From Antrodiella citrinella (taxonomy: Eukaryota > Basidiomycota > Agaricomycetes > Polyporales > Steccherinaceae), in assembly GCA_004802725.1 (NCBI GenBank), contig SGPM01000079.1, forward strand, positions 1 to 64,000: DNA of 64,000 bases. The letters run 5' to 3'. The position numbers were made by a program, and so were the translations under genes. The number at the start of each line of letters is the position of its first letter. Positions within the stretch are counted from its first letter, which is position 1. Shown here in pieces: positions 1 to 10,696 of the stretch. Under the pieces are notes generated by a model that was not told the DNA's origin, ran no database searches, and saw nothing but the letters and a program-made list of their open reading frames with translations.

Positions 1-227
1 TGTAAAAGACCTAATCTACCTCTGACTTGTGCTAGATTAGATGTAATGAGAGGTAAGAGAGTGTAGGATTATTGGGGACTTCTGTAATTATCACTAACTT
101 GTGTAATCATGTTAGGACTGATAATTAGAGGTAAGTTACCACACATTGTCACAGACTAGTGGTAACCATATCTACTTAGCGAAACAGGTTTTTCCTGATG
201 TCACTGACCGAATATGTATCAAAGGAC
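1..227. other. AT-rich flank, no gene seen
   Basis: AT-rich stretch with short repeated words such as gaggtaag and acttgtg, and no open frame that looks coding. It lies just downstream of the stop of the DUF6698-like fragment. The opening TGTA and the repetitive texture would suit the edge of a retroelement LTR, but no terminal repeat partner, primer-binding site or target duplication is visible, so this is only a possibility. Confidence 0.4.
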
Positions 228-745
228 TTACGCGGTATACCACTGCACGGTTTCAATAGCCCACTCGCTTCCTGGATCCGACTCAAATACCTTGACCAAC
301 TTGAGATAGAATTCTTGATAGTTGAAGTTGTGCGACGGCTCGATGACCTCCCAGTGTTCGGAACTACTTAGCATGAAACGAACCTGAGAGTGTAGACCCG
401 TTGAGCTTAAAAGCGGCAATGAGAAGTATGGATACTGACCTGCATTGCCGCGTATGCAATCGTTCGAGGGGTTGCTTGAGTGAGGTGATTCTTTTTGCTA
501 TTGCTTTGACGACCGCGTGATGGTTTACCGGGCTCAAGGACTGAGCCAGGGCCGGTGAAGATACGTCGGTATACCTATCAATAGCACTGAATGAGGTGGA
601 TCTTACAGTCTTAACATGAAGACTCACCCGTGCAATCAGGTCGCTCTTGAACAGACCATCACAGATGTTGTTGGGGTTGTACGGAGTATCACCGTACAGA
701 AATGCCGGCAACACTTTAGACGAGGCCTTGAGCTGCACAGCCTTC
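228..745 (-). CDS. DUF6698-like protein, C-terminal part (N-terminus not found)
   Basis: This is the C-terminal part of an Agaricomycete-specific family of unknown function (DUF6698-like; the family number is recalled, not searched). Three exons join in frame: one ending at 628, one at 574-440 (45 codons) and one at 383-228 (52 codons), with GT-AG introns at 627-575 and 439-384. Family landmarks in order are LPAFLYGD, GLFKSDLIAR, VYRRIFTGPGS, TPRTIAYAAMQ, VRFMLSSSEHW and a closing SEWAIETVQWY. The usual first half of the protein could not be found before about 745. Either it is split over unseen exons or it is lost. Such genes occur in many copies, often near transposons. Family membership is fairly sure, but whether the gene works is not. 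Confidence 0.6.
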
Positions 746-1236
746 AGCATCTGGCGTGTACTATGGGATAATGTGATCAGAATTGCGATGCAGCAGGCTC
801 GCGTATGGTAAGAAAACATCGCACCCTTCAGGGTTTTCCTCGTAGGCATCTGAATAGCGATGAGGGCAGAGAAGCTTGGCAGTGAGCGGATGTTCAAAGC
901 CTCGCAACTGCTTGGTTGAATTGGCGGATACTGCTATTAGTGCACGTCACGGGTATGTCACACCGCGCGGGTTACGGGTGCGGGTTCAGTGAGGGTACGG
1001 GTGTGGGTTGCCTTGAGGCTACCCACCAAACCCGCGGCAAACCCGTGTACTCATATGTATAGCGGCGGGCGCGGAAGGCCCGCCGGACATACGAATAAAG
1101 TCTAAAAATGTCTAATCTAATTACTCTAATAATCAACCCGTGTTCTATCACATTCTCTCGCATTTGACCCCCCGAAATTTTCGCTGACTTGGGGTCTACC
1201 ATCTCAGCTCGTCCTCGCTTACATCCCCCCACCACA
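746..1236. other. Intergenic, with a G-rich block
   Basis: No convincing gene. Between 969 and 1007 the plus strand has six GGG runs with short spacers, followed at about 1021-1047 by a C-rich block with CCC runs. The remainder is ordinary mixed sequence leading to the small ORF at 1237. Long open frames here on the minus strand (972-1487) are antisense shadows without family features. Confidence 0.5.
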
Positions 1237-1650
1237 ATGTCAGACTCACAGCCCCCCGAGAAACGCAAGCGAGACCAGACCAAGTACTTTGAGTCACTGA
1301 AATCCCTCAAGCCCAACGCCCACATCCTGAAGCCTACCACCAAGAGCTCATCGAAGTCGGCCGCGTCTTCGACAGCCTCTAGCGTGGCTCCCCCTTCCTT
1401 GTCCGCTCCCATTCGGCCCCGTGCCGCATCCGTTCGTACCGAAGACGAGGATGATGCTGAACTCAACAAGACCGCCGACGAGATCATCGAGATCGGCTCC
1501 GATGATGACGCGATGGAGGTAGATCCTGAAAAGACAACGACGCGTGGCCGCCAGCCGACTGTGGGGAAGCGCGCTTATCTCCGCTTGCTCGGCTCGGGTT
1601 GCGGGGGCGCCCCATCAATCCGGCGCTTTACGCACAACATCAACTTTTGA
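1237..1650 (+). CDS. Small hypothetical protein, 137 aa
   Basis: Single open frame from the ATG at 1237. I do not recognise it. The N-terminus is basic with a likely nuclear signal (PEKRKRDQ), followed by a Ser/Ala-rich linker and an acidic stretch (EDEDDAELNK, then IGSDDDAMEVDPE), a composition typical of disordered nuclear proteins. The last 30 or so residues are of a different, basic character and may be read-through past a true splice donor, so the end is uncertain. ATG 1237 was preferred over the upstream in-frame one at 1189 because it sits in an ACCACA context and begins the ordered Lys/Arg-rich segment. It could be a truncated gene, since the next gene begins only 411 bp downstream. 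Confidence 0.4.
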   Translation: MSDSQPPEKRKRDQTKYFESLKSLKPNAHILKPTTKSSSKSAASSTASSVAPPSLSAPIRPRAASVRTEDEDDAELNKTADEIIEIGSDDDAMEVDPEKTTTRGRQPTVGKRAYLRLLGSGCGGAPSIRRFTHNINF

Positions 1651-2061
1651 TTTCTCAATCTGCCGTGGCTCTGCTGGGCCACACTACTTGGGTCGTAAAA
1701 CAAGCAACTTGAAGTCAGTAGACCGGAATTATAAAGTCGCAAGGGCCGAGTCTTGGTGTGGCGCTTCTTCCGGCGGTTGGGCGAACGTTCTCTTTTGTCT
1801 TGCGACACTCTGGACCACGACAATCCAACTCTTCGCCGTCGCCGTCGCGCTCGACGTCCTCGTTGGTCTCGTCGTCGCGTCCATCACGCTCTTTTCTCCT
1901 TCCTCTTCGTCCGTGACGTTGGCTACCAACGCACTCACTTGTGACGCTCAACCACTTCCAATCACGTTCTCTCCATTCCCCACCTCGGCAAACCACATTC
2001 TTTCGTTCTTCCTGTCAACGCTTCACGCACCTCATCAACACCTTCAACATCATCATCAACC

Positions 2062-5000
2062 ATGCCTACTCCAGGTCGATTTCGCTCAAAGACTGCAGAC
2101 TTGTCAGAGTTCATCCGTGGTTCCAGCTCGAAACATTCCACGGAGGTGCATCTCGCGCCAGAGTCGATGCAATCACCATCACCGCCCGGCCCAAGCACTC
2201 CAGAGAATACGACACCGCCAAAGACCAAGCGAAAACTCATGTTTCTCTCGCGCAGACCGAAGAGTGGATCCATTTCACCCTCTCTATCCTCGTCTTCCCA
2301 AAAGTCTGGCGAGCCGTCGAGAGCTCCTAAGGCGTCGCAGGATGTACCGCCGCTTCCAGAGATTCCTGGCAGGTGAGTTTTTCAACTACTGTGAAAATGG
2401 ACGCGTCTACGCTTTCTAGAGCGAACCAAACGGGGGTTGTGCGCGCACCGCTGTGACGCGCGCCTGTTGCAAAGTACACTGCGAGACGCTGCGTGCGTCA
2501 CCTTGACAGTGGTATCGCTGCAAGGTTGGAGGCACAGATCTTGCTTCTTCGAGCCCGATATCAGAGCCCGACGAGCTCAAAATGTTGTACACCCCTGGCA
2601 TGTTATGTTGAGGTAATAATGTGCAACTCAACATCACTGCTCTCAGCTGGTCCCGAACAAATGGCATTATTCAGCGTCGAGTCGCCGCTGATGGTCTTAT
2701 CGATGCCTCATGCTTACAATGCACCTCAGGCGTGGTATGACGCGTCCATATTCTGGACTGGGATGTTTGACGATTTTTTTCGAGGTACTGACATCTTTCT
2801 CATATTAAGACTGACTTCGGAGTCCGCGCGACGAACATTGGATAGGACCTCATCTTCGCACCCACCCGTACTTCCTGCTCCCAATGTCTCGCCACCGTCC
2901 TTTGGTCTGCTCTCTCAATTCTCACATCCCAAGCCGATTATTCCAGAAGTTACGCAGACACCCGACCCGAGTAGAACTTCTACCTCACAACCGATCAAAA
3001 TACTGCGGCCGCAGAAGTCGACATCATTTGAACACCCTGGTCGTAGTTCGATGCCACCGAGCCACAACCGTGGTGGTCGACCAGTGATTACTGTTTCTCC
3101 GCCGCGTATTGCAGCAGAAGATCCAAGTGCCGCGGCTCCGTCGCCTCAGACGGCCTCCTCATGGCATGCGCCTCGCTCTTTACGCAGGCCTATGATCCTA
3201 TCCTTCTCGCACAAGAAAGAAACTCAGGCAAAACCCGTCGTTTCCCCCGCCTCACCCACAGTCACAGCGACTCCCCCACTACCGCCTTCTATGCAATTCC
3301 CTATGCCGCCAACTTCGCAAGTCAGCGGTAGGGCTTCAAAGTCGTCTCAAGACGATCCACGATCAAAGCGCGAGACCATAGGGAGTGCGAAGAGCATTCG
3401 CCTCACGTCGCCGACTAGCGAGACTTTTTCAGAGCTATCTCGCCGCAGTAGCCGTGCCCAATCTCAGACGTCTCGTGATTCCAAAGAGCGAGCTGAGCAG
3501 ACGTCTCCCACTTCGGCCCTCCGTCGTACTGAAGAGCTGCCGGCGCCGCCTCGGACGCCAAGTCGACTGTCTATCAACACCATTGGTCATAGTTCCCTGT
3601 CACAGCACGGGTCGCTGAGGTCTCCGGGAACAATGACGCCAAATAGACTGAGCTACCGGAGAAGTTCCCGTTCTCCTTCTCCTGCTGGGACTCCACCCAC
3701 CGTGCCTCTTCCCTCTCTTCCGCCGGAGGCCAGCGAACCATCACCGCCTCCGGTGGCGCCGAACCGCGTGTCCATGCCCCCGTCTGCGTACGCAGCTGCC
3801 GCAAAGGCTCCCAGTCCTGAGCTTAGTAACGTGCCGACGATTCCGTCTTTGCCCTCGGTCTCGTCGCACAGATTAGTCACGCCTTTACGCCAACAGGTCC
3901 TGAGGCCACGGGCGAATACAATTCCAACGACCCCCGCCTCTCCCTTGACTTCGTCTCCAACGTTAAGCACTATACCTGAGGGTGGGAAACTCAAGTCCCC
4001 AGAAATATCCAAGGACACGGTTCCACCCGTCAGTCCCAGCCGTCAGTCCAGTATAGTCAAGAGCAAGGAAAAGGAGCGGGACCATCAAGACGAAGATGTT
4101 CGCCGAGGCAGTATCTCAACTACCGCCAGCACTACCGCCAGCCCACCAACGGAATATAGCACTCCTCCACGGAGAGTCACGGACAGTCCGCTATACGGGG
4201 ACGTCATGAGCCTCCGCGCTACACACGAAGAGTACGTGCGGAGCATTCGCGAGACACACGCTATGGAGATGGCAGAGTTGATGCGGCGGGTGGAGCAATT
4301 GGAGCGGGAAGTGAGGAAGAGGGATCGGGAGATCAAAGGTCTGCGGTGGCTCGTCATGAACGCGAACAACGGCGGATCTACCAGTGACCCGGGCCTCAAA
4401 CCTACGTCTTCCTCTAAGGGAGAGGCATCCGCCGGACGCTACAGATCCGAGTCCAAGTCGTCACAGGTTTCACAACTGAGCACCGCGAGCTCGGGGGTCA
4501 GTGGTCATAGGAGAGACGCGGCAGACACGATACCTGGGATACCGGCTCTGCACTCTCCCAGAACGAGCACGGAGGAAGGGCTGTACGACCTGCAGTCCAC
4601 CATATCGGATCTCATTGCACCGGCGGCCACTCCTCCTCTACCGAATACTGGACGGACGAAGACCCAGAGTCCAAGCCCGGATGTCAGTCCCTCAAAGCCT
4701 AGTCTTACTACGCAAAGCCCGCCACCTCGGTTGAAGCGTGCCAATACCCTCCCAGATAATGTTTCGACGTTCCCTTCACCTTCGTCCTCTTCACGATCTG
4801 CGCGACGAACTAGTTCACCTATACTTCCACCGAGCTCCCCTTCCCCTTCTTCCAAGTCACTCAAGGCTTCCAAACCGCCAGTACCGACGGCTTCGGGTGC
4901 AGGATTGGGAATTCAGAACATCGACATACCTTCCATTCCGACAGCTTCTTCATCTTTAGGCTTCAACCGGCTCTCCACCACGGATACTACACTCTCTTCC

Positions 5001-5315
5001 GCCTCGACGATCCCATCGCTTACTAGTAACGTCTCCACCGCCTCATCGTCCGCCCTCTCTGCTATTCCTGAGACGAGCAACGGCGCTCTGGACCCGCAAG
5101 AACGAGAAAAAGAGAACCAGGAGCGGGAGCGCGATACGCGTCGTACTTCACGGCAGTCAAAACGCCTCTCTGCTTCGTCGACGACTGCTTCTGTCGGCGT
5201 GGCGAAGATGGCACACACGCCCTCTATCAGTCAGATGTTGGACAAATCGACGGAGTCCAGTATGGACGACCTTCTACGAAGGTTGAGGTCGTTCGGTGGG
5301 CACGGGGATCGCTAA
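2062..5315 (+). CDS. Large Ser/Pro-rich disordered protein with short coiled coil, 926 aa
   Basis: Two exons, 2062-2372 and 2846-5315, joined by a 473-bp intron (GTGAGT ... TAG) that restores frame exactly at IPG-R-TSSSHPP. A long reading frame enters the intron from 2493, but that part lacks the Ser/Pro composition of the rest. Most of the protein is low-complexity Ser, Pro, Thr and Arg with repeated SPT/PPSP and RRxS-type motifs. Near residues 556-615 is a charged helix with heptad character (HEEYVRSIRETHAMEMAEL, then RRVEQLEREVRKRDREI). The C-terminus has a conserved-looking amphipathic end (SISQMLDKS ... MDDLLRRLRSFGG). I know no named family; composition suggests a phosphorylated cytoskeletal or signalling scaffold, which is inference only. 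It is well supported as a gene because the frame stays open for over 2.4 kb. Confidence 0.75.
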
Positions 5316-6311
5316 GTCCCTTTTTTCACTACCTTTATGAATCTGGACGGTCGTACCTGCGGTCGTCTGTCCTCTTTTCTCTTTTTCGTTATTCTGCTCG
5401 CAGCCATTACCTGTTATGACCCTCTGCCGTTATCACGTTCGTTCTGTCACTTACATCCGCTCTGCTTTACATGGTAGATAGTTCACAACCGTATACACAT
5501 CCACACGATTAATCCCAGGATACCTCTCTCTCCTTCTACTGTCCCCCTATTCCTCGGCCATCCAGTGGTGGTGTCCGGCGCTGTCGTCACCTTCCCTCTG
5601 TCTCTTTCTCTCGTCGAACTCTTTGCAAGGCACTCACACTCATTTCCCTCATACCTCCTTCGATGATCCACTTGTATCTGTACGCATCCCATCCATTCTC
5701 ACGCTTTCATCCAGTTCTTCCTTCTCCTGTGGTCTATCTTTCCACGAGCGCGTTTTCACTCTTGCTTTCATGGGGGCGTACGTACGTCAGGTTGCATGTG
5801 CATTGTTGTTTCGATTAGTGGATCTCCCTCCGAGTCCCTCTCCCCTCCGCCCGTCTCTTCATTACCGCCACACACAACACGCTTCCCTCCTCACACTCCG
5901 ACTCTATCTCTGAATCCACGCCCCTACGCACGCCAATCACGGTCTCTACTCCACTCTCTGTGCATTTTCTTTTCTTTCTCGTTCGTCGCATATATTAGTG
6001 CCAGTGTTCCTATACGTACATGATCGCGCCTGCAGTCAGACGGGGGTTTTGTCGAGGTTTTATTCCGACATGATATAGAAGGAAAGAGAAGTTGTATATA
6101 TTCTTGACTCAGTGAGAGCCTGAGAATGCAGTCAAGCGCCTCAGGCAGGTCGCTAACTTGAACGCCACACTTCAACAGGATGAACTTGAACGTTGAACCA
6201 CAACTACATAGTAGCAATACTGCGCGTACATCCTGACAAGCCGTACAAATTTCCATGTTATACGATGATGTTGTCATCCGATCCAATACCCGCCAGCAGC
6301 TTGACAGTCGA
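5316..6311. other. Intergenic, CT-rich
   Basis: 3' flank of the disordered-protein gene. Pyrimidine-rich tracts run between about 5380 and 5990, with no family-like open frame. The 270-aa minus-strand frame at 5924-6736 runs antisense to the F-box remnant and has no recognisable features. Nothing else seen. Confidence 0.5.
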
Positions 6312-7878
6312 CATGGACAGGGATATCCCAGATGAGCTGCCGGAGCACATGTACCGGATTTACAAAGCCTGACACGATGTCGACAAGTAAGCCTTGCTCG
6401 TATCATGCTTGTGCCACTGTTAAACTCATTGAACTCATTCTCGATTCTGCGCGGTTGCAGTACAGAATTGAACTTTTGGTGGGAGGATGGGACGATCGAA
6501 TTACCGGCGGATGATTTGAGCAGCGTTGAACGGCTGGAAGCCCTCCAAAGGCACAGGAATGCTTGGAAATCGGGGAGACCAACCTCTTCGCTGACAAGGC
6601 CCTCTGATCTGGAACGCATGTCGTTTTGCTCTAGCAGCGGCAAATGAGCATCTGCCCTCTGCATTTCGAGAGATGGCGCAGACGTCATGGCAGATTGAGG
6701 GAGATTTGTTCGGAATCTGGTTCGCGAAGGACCCATCTCAGGACCTTCTGGTGCTACTACACGATATTTCTCCGTACGTAGACAAGTGTATCTCCCCTCA
6801 AGGCTGATCCAATTTGATTCAATGTGCCATATAGGGATGGGATGCGGTTGGTCACTCTACACAGTCTTGCAAACGGACGTAACCATCCTCAAGTAAGCAA
6901 GCCGCGTAAACGTACTGCAATGAGTACTATACCACCTGCGTTTTTGGGAATATACACAAGATGATGTACTTGATGATAAGCGATCCTACTGGTATACAAG
7001 TGTTTCACTGGAAGTCGGGAGATTTGCTATTGGTGAGCTCATGTAATCACCGCGTCTTGTACTCCACTTGTTCACAAATACACTTCATCTTCTCAGTATC
7101 TCAGGGATGACAGTCGTGCAGGCTCCGGAACTATACTTCTCGCAGAACACTATCTTGGTCATTGGCGATGAGCAGCATTCGGAACCCCTCGGTCTTTCAG
7201 TGGTCGACCTGCGCGTGTTCGGTTTTTCGATTTCATTTTCCTACGACCCACCGATCGACATTGTTCGTCCTTGGCAAGGAAAACGAACCACTCGATTATC
7301 ACTGTTCAAGCCAAGAAAGGCTACTCGTATTTATCGTTCAATTCGACCCCGAAGAACCAGACTGAGTGGAGGCCCGGAGATGACCGCGATCATCCCGGTG
7401 TCCACAATACTCAAGTGCGTGAAGAGAACAAACACAATTCAAAATATGTTTGCTTGCCAGTGTGAAGATTGGGGTTCGCAGGTTTATCGTCTCATACGGT
7501 CTGATGGTGTCAGCATACAATTCTGCAGCGGGGCATTCGCCATCATTACAGACGCATGGCAACCGATGTTCCCAAACACTCCCCTTGGACTCTCCGTACT
7601 AGACTTTGGACAACGAGGTTACCGGAACATGCAGATCTTGCTTCGGGACACAAATGACACCTGACCCGTACGCGGAACTCTCCCAGGAGTGGGCGTACGG
7701 ACCTAGCACGGCGTTCTGCCAGGACCGTGATATGAAGACTTTTCGAGTCAAGCATTTTTTGATGAAGGAATATCATCGTAGGAGAGTCTCAAGCGTGTGG
7801 ATATGCAGTTACTGCATCATGATTAGATTCCATCAACGTGAGGAGGTCCGGTATACACGTATAGAGCTTGATTTCTGA
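6312..7878 (+). pseudogene. F-box protein, decayed copy
   Basis: A remnant of the Agaricomycete F-box family also present at 9894-10494. The start MDRDIPDELPEH (ATG 6312) is in one frame. The next segment, DLQSLTRCRQ, sits in another and ends at a splice donor at the same point as in the paralogue (RCRQ). ELILDSARLQYRIELLVGGW follows, and then the next block (LSSVERLEALQRHRNAW) shifts frame again. Further blocks fit the family order: LPSAFREMAQTSW, DPSQDLLVLLHD, an intron at 6774-6834, GDGMRLVTLHSLANG, DPTGIQVFHWKSGDLLL, IIPVSTIL, CEDWGSQVYRLI and LSVLDFGQRGYRN. At least two frame breaks in the first 200 bp make this a pseudogene rather than a gene with odd introns. The end is taken as the stop after RYTRIELDF. 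Confidence 0.6.
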
Positions 7879-8082
7879 CCTTTGCGTTAAATGCAGGATT
7901 CTGAACGGTGCGACATGCTTTCGTTTTGATTGGTTCAGGTATATTTGTGTTTCCGCAGACATACAACATGTATAATCATCAGCAGGCCCGCCGTTGTATA
8001 CCGGCTGTGCCACAGGGACCCGCGACTCGTCTCTCGGTCATCTTGTTAGGTCAGCCTTGGGGAGACTAGCTGTGCCAGTGAG

Positions 8083-9469
8083 TCAACGTATTACCTGAAT
8101 TGAGTTCATGCATGCTACATCGAGCATCCCCCGCTCGTCCCACTCCCGAAGCTCAGCCTGCACGACCTGCACCATCCAGTCTAGATCCACAGCGGTGTTC
8201 GAAAGAAGGTTTGTGACATGGAATGTGATTGTCTTGAGAGCACCCAAACGACGTAGCATTGTGCACAACGTCGGGAAATGGAGTCCGTGTTCTCCACTGA
8301 ATGCTGCTCGGAACTTTTCCAAGGCAGAATCCGCACTTTGCACGCCTAGGGAAAACGTGAGGTGCTCGATGTGAGACCCTAGCGTAGTTTTGAGAATGGT
8401 AAGGAATGCCTGGAGACGAGAGAAAGGTATGTCAAACGATTCGCCTCCCAACATTAACGTCGCGACCAATGTGAGCGACTTAGGCGAGGTGCATGAGGCG
8501 AGGGAGACCGCCTTCGTATTGCCATGTATTGGATCTGTGCAAATCTCATTAGAACGCAATCTCCTTGTATCCGCAATACTCACTAGTGTCCGCATTGATT
8601 TTGCACCGACGCAGGCGCGGACCGCAGAGCTGTAAGAGTTCGCTGTACACAGTGATTTCTACAGACAACATGCATCCAAACGATAGGGAGGCCAGAGTGT
8701 GCACGGATGGAGTGCTCATCAGGGCTTTGACAAGCGACAAGGAGCTCAACTCAGAGCGCGGAATGTCTAATGCTTCGACCTCTATCGTCAGTCTGTCCAA
8801 CGGGTGTGTCTGGAAGACGCCACGGAAATACTGATCCGTCCACGGAGCATTCCCTTGGGTGACAGGACTACGGTAGTACGCATCCGACTCGCCCGCTCCC
8901 TTCGAGATAGTCAGCTCTCCTATGCGGCCAAACAAAGAGAGCACTCGGAGCAGTACGGACACTGAGCAGTCACGCGGGTACTCGTTATTGCAGGAGATAT
9001 AGAGCCGTCGGAGGCTGATCACGGGTTTATCAAAGAGAATTCTGGTCCTGCTGTCAAGAGGAATGTCCTTGATACGCAGATCCAGCAAACGAGGTAGTTT
9101 GGCCAGAATGTGCGACAGTAGGTCGGCATCGAGGAAAGACGGTGTATAGATCCGGACACCTTCGCGAATTTCTAGGCGTCGAACGGAGCTCGCTATGTCC
9201 GGAGAGGAAGTGAGGAATGACAAGAACGCGCTCGCGTGTCTTGTTCTATGTGCGAGGGTGAGGACGACGCTGCTGAACATGTGGCGTCTGGCCAGCTGGC
9301 AGCTCCGACTCGATGTCGAAGAATACAGGCGCAATGCATTCTTCGGTAGATAGCTGAGGATAATGTCCCAGATCTCCACGGGAAGAGAGGTCTGCAGACG
9401 ACCGTTCCAATCATCCAGGTTGAGAGCTCTGCTAAAGTCACGCTGGCCGTTCATCTGGTACACAGGCAT
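8083..9469 (-). CDS. F-box / LRR-like protein
   Basis: Likely substrate-recognition subunit of an SCF ubiquitin ligase. Two exons, 9469-8584 and 8534-8083, are joined by a 49-bp intron (GTGAGT ... CAG) that keeps frame at NADT-N-PIHG; the protein is about 445 aa. The F-box lies near residues 25-65 (SLPVEIWDIILSYLPK ... LYSSTSSRSCQLARRH). The rest alternates short Leu-rich segments (VRRLEIREGVRIY, LPRLLDLRIKDIP, LRRLYISCNNEY, IEHLTFSLGVQ, LGALKTITFHV), as in degenerate leucine-rich repeats. The ATG at 9469 is the first in frame; an extension to 9490 would need a GTG. The reading frame near the stop also contains a possible donor (CAG|GTAATA), so a short last exon cannot be excluded. The gene is intact, unlike its F-box neighbour to the left. 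Confidence 0.7.
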
Positions 9470-9893
9470 CTTTGATGAGTCTAGGCACACAACTGTAGTT
9501 CGACGGCTACGCGCACCTATCTTTGTGGATGGACACGATGAAGATTTCTAGTTAGAGAGTATGGTATGTTGCGGTAGATATCGACGACTCGGAGGGCTTG
9601 GAAAAGACGTGGTCCGAGGATGTATGCAATTGCAACTTATCACGCTTTCAGAGAAGGACGTGGACATGCACTGACGTGCAGGACATTGGGAAGAACTTCG
9701 GATGGTTCTCCGTGCCGCCTCAACCTCCAGATCATGCAGCACCGATTATACAGCACCACTGCTGATTCGTAAGCGACAAAAAGGAGTTAATTGTTAGGAT
9801 ATTGATACTTCGGAAGCTCTGCGGCCAAGAGACTCGTCCGCTGGTAAGAACCAAAGCGTCCTCTCATCGAGGGACCTGTCAAGCCTTGCATTA
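9470..9893. other. Intergenic between two minus-strand F-box loci
   Basis: No coding sequence recognised. This is where the missing C-terminal two-thirds of the truncated F-box gene at 9894-10494 would be expected, but no family motifs were found on the minus strand, so that part appears deleted rather than frameshifted. Confidence 0.5.
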
Positions 9894-10494
9894 TCAACAC
9901 ATGTCTGGATACATTAATCCCAATAGTACCCACAGTGCAAATCCAGCGGTTAGTACAAGAAGGTCTTGAGTCGGGTCTATCATCACATCATCAAACCCTT
10001 CTCCACATTCAGCGGGAAGCAAGTCGTGGACGTTATGACACCATAACTTCTCCGAGATGTTTCGAAAAGCAGATGGCAGCTGCCTGATATTCAACCTTCC
10101 TCGACGATTTAACCAACACAAATGCGAACCAGTGAATTGTGGCCACATGTCTGTAATAGAAACGATGCTTTGCGCGGCTTGCATCGATTTCCTCGCTTCT
10201 CTGCGCCTGCGAAGAGACTGCAGTCGTTCTGCAGTGCTCAATCTGCATCGTGTGCCATCCACCATGCCGTCAGTGGCCAGTTCAATCTGGTACTGTAGAC
10301 GCATAGATTGAAGGATCATATGGTTGAATTGCTTCGAGACCTGCATCGTTCAAGTTCATCATGGGCCAAGTCACTGAGTATTCAGCAAAATTATAACTAC
10401 TCACTTGTCGACATCGTGCGAGAGTCTTAATATCCGCGAAATAAAGTATGTCTTCAACCAGTTTATCTAGTAAACTATGTGGTTCAGACGACAT
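9894..10494 (-). CDS. F-box protein, truncated family member (~178 aa)
   Basis: Two exons, 10494-10405 (30 codons) and 10340-9894, with a 64-bp intron (GTGAGT ... CAG) falling exactly after RCRQ, as in the decayed paralogue at 6.3 kb. The F-box core is LLDKLVEDILYFADIKTLARCRQVSK, with the linker QSMRLQYQIELATDGMVDG and LSTAERLQSLRRRREARKS. The reading frame reaches the landmark DPTQDLLVLTA and then runs into an unrelated hydrophobic tail (FALWVLLGLMY) and a stop. Relatives are usually over 400 aa, so this copy has lost about the last 60%. It may still bind Skp1 through the F-box, but its substrate-binding part is gone. It could equally be an expressed pseudogene. Confidence 0.6.
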
Positions 10495-10583
10495 TTACTA
10501 GTAGCTGAGATTCAGGCGAGAAACTGAAGAAAAGTTCGCTCGGGTGCGTTGTTACGAGCGATTGCTGACGTAACTCTTACGAC

Positions 10584-10589
10584 CACGTG
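10584..10589. promoter_or_regulatory. CACGTG E-box upstream of the F-box/WD40 gene
   Basis: Palindromic CACGTG, 108 bp before the ATG at 10697, in the short spacer shared with the minus-strand F-box gene. It is the consensus for bHLH factors of the Cbf1/Pho4/USF type. Function is inference, as a six-base word is common by chance. Confidence 0.3.
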
Positions 10590-10696
10590 ATGTTGAAGTG
10601 TGTGCTCCCGGCTGCGGCCATGCACACGACCTGCCTTCCTTCCCATCTTCTTCCCGACTTCATCTCAGGTTTTTGTCTTGTTGGACATCGTAGACG

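Noticed and set aside
1544..2419. 291-aa plus-strand open frame
   Set aside because: Overlaps the start of the 926-aa gene in another frame; Arg/His/Ser-rich translation typical of an off-frame reading of a pyrimidine-rich promoter.
3653..4018. Antisense frames over the Ser/Pro-rich genes
   Set aside because: Long antisense frames arise from codon bias in Ser/Pro-rich sequence; no start context or family features.
5924..6736. 270-aa minus-strand open frame
   Set aside because: It is antisense to the F-box remnant, whose family motifs are on the plus strand; no domain features or sensible composition.
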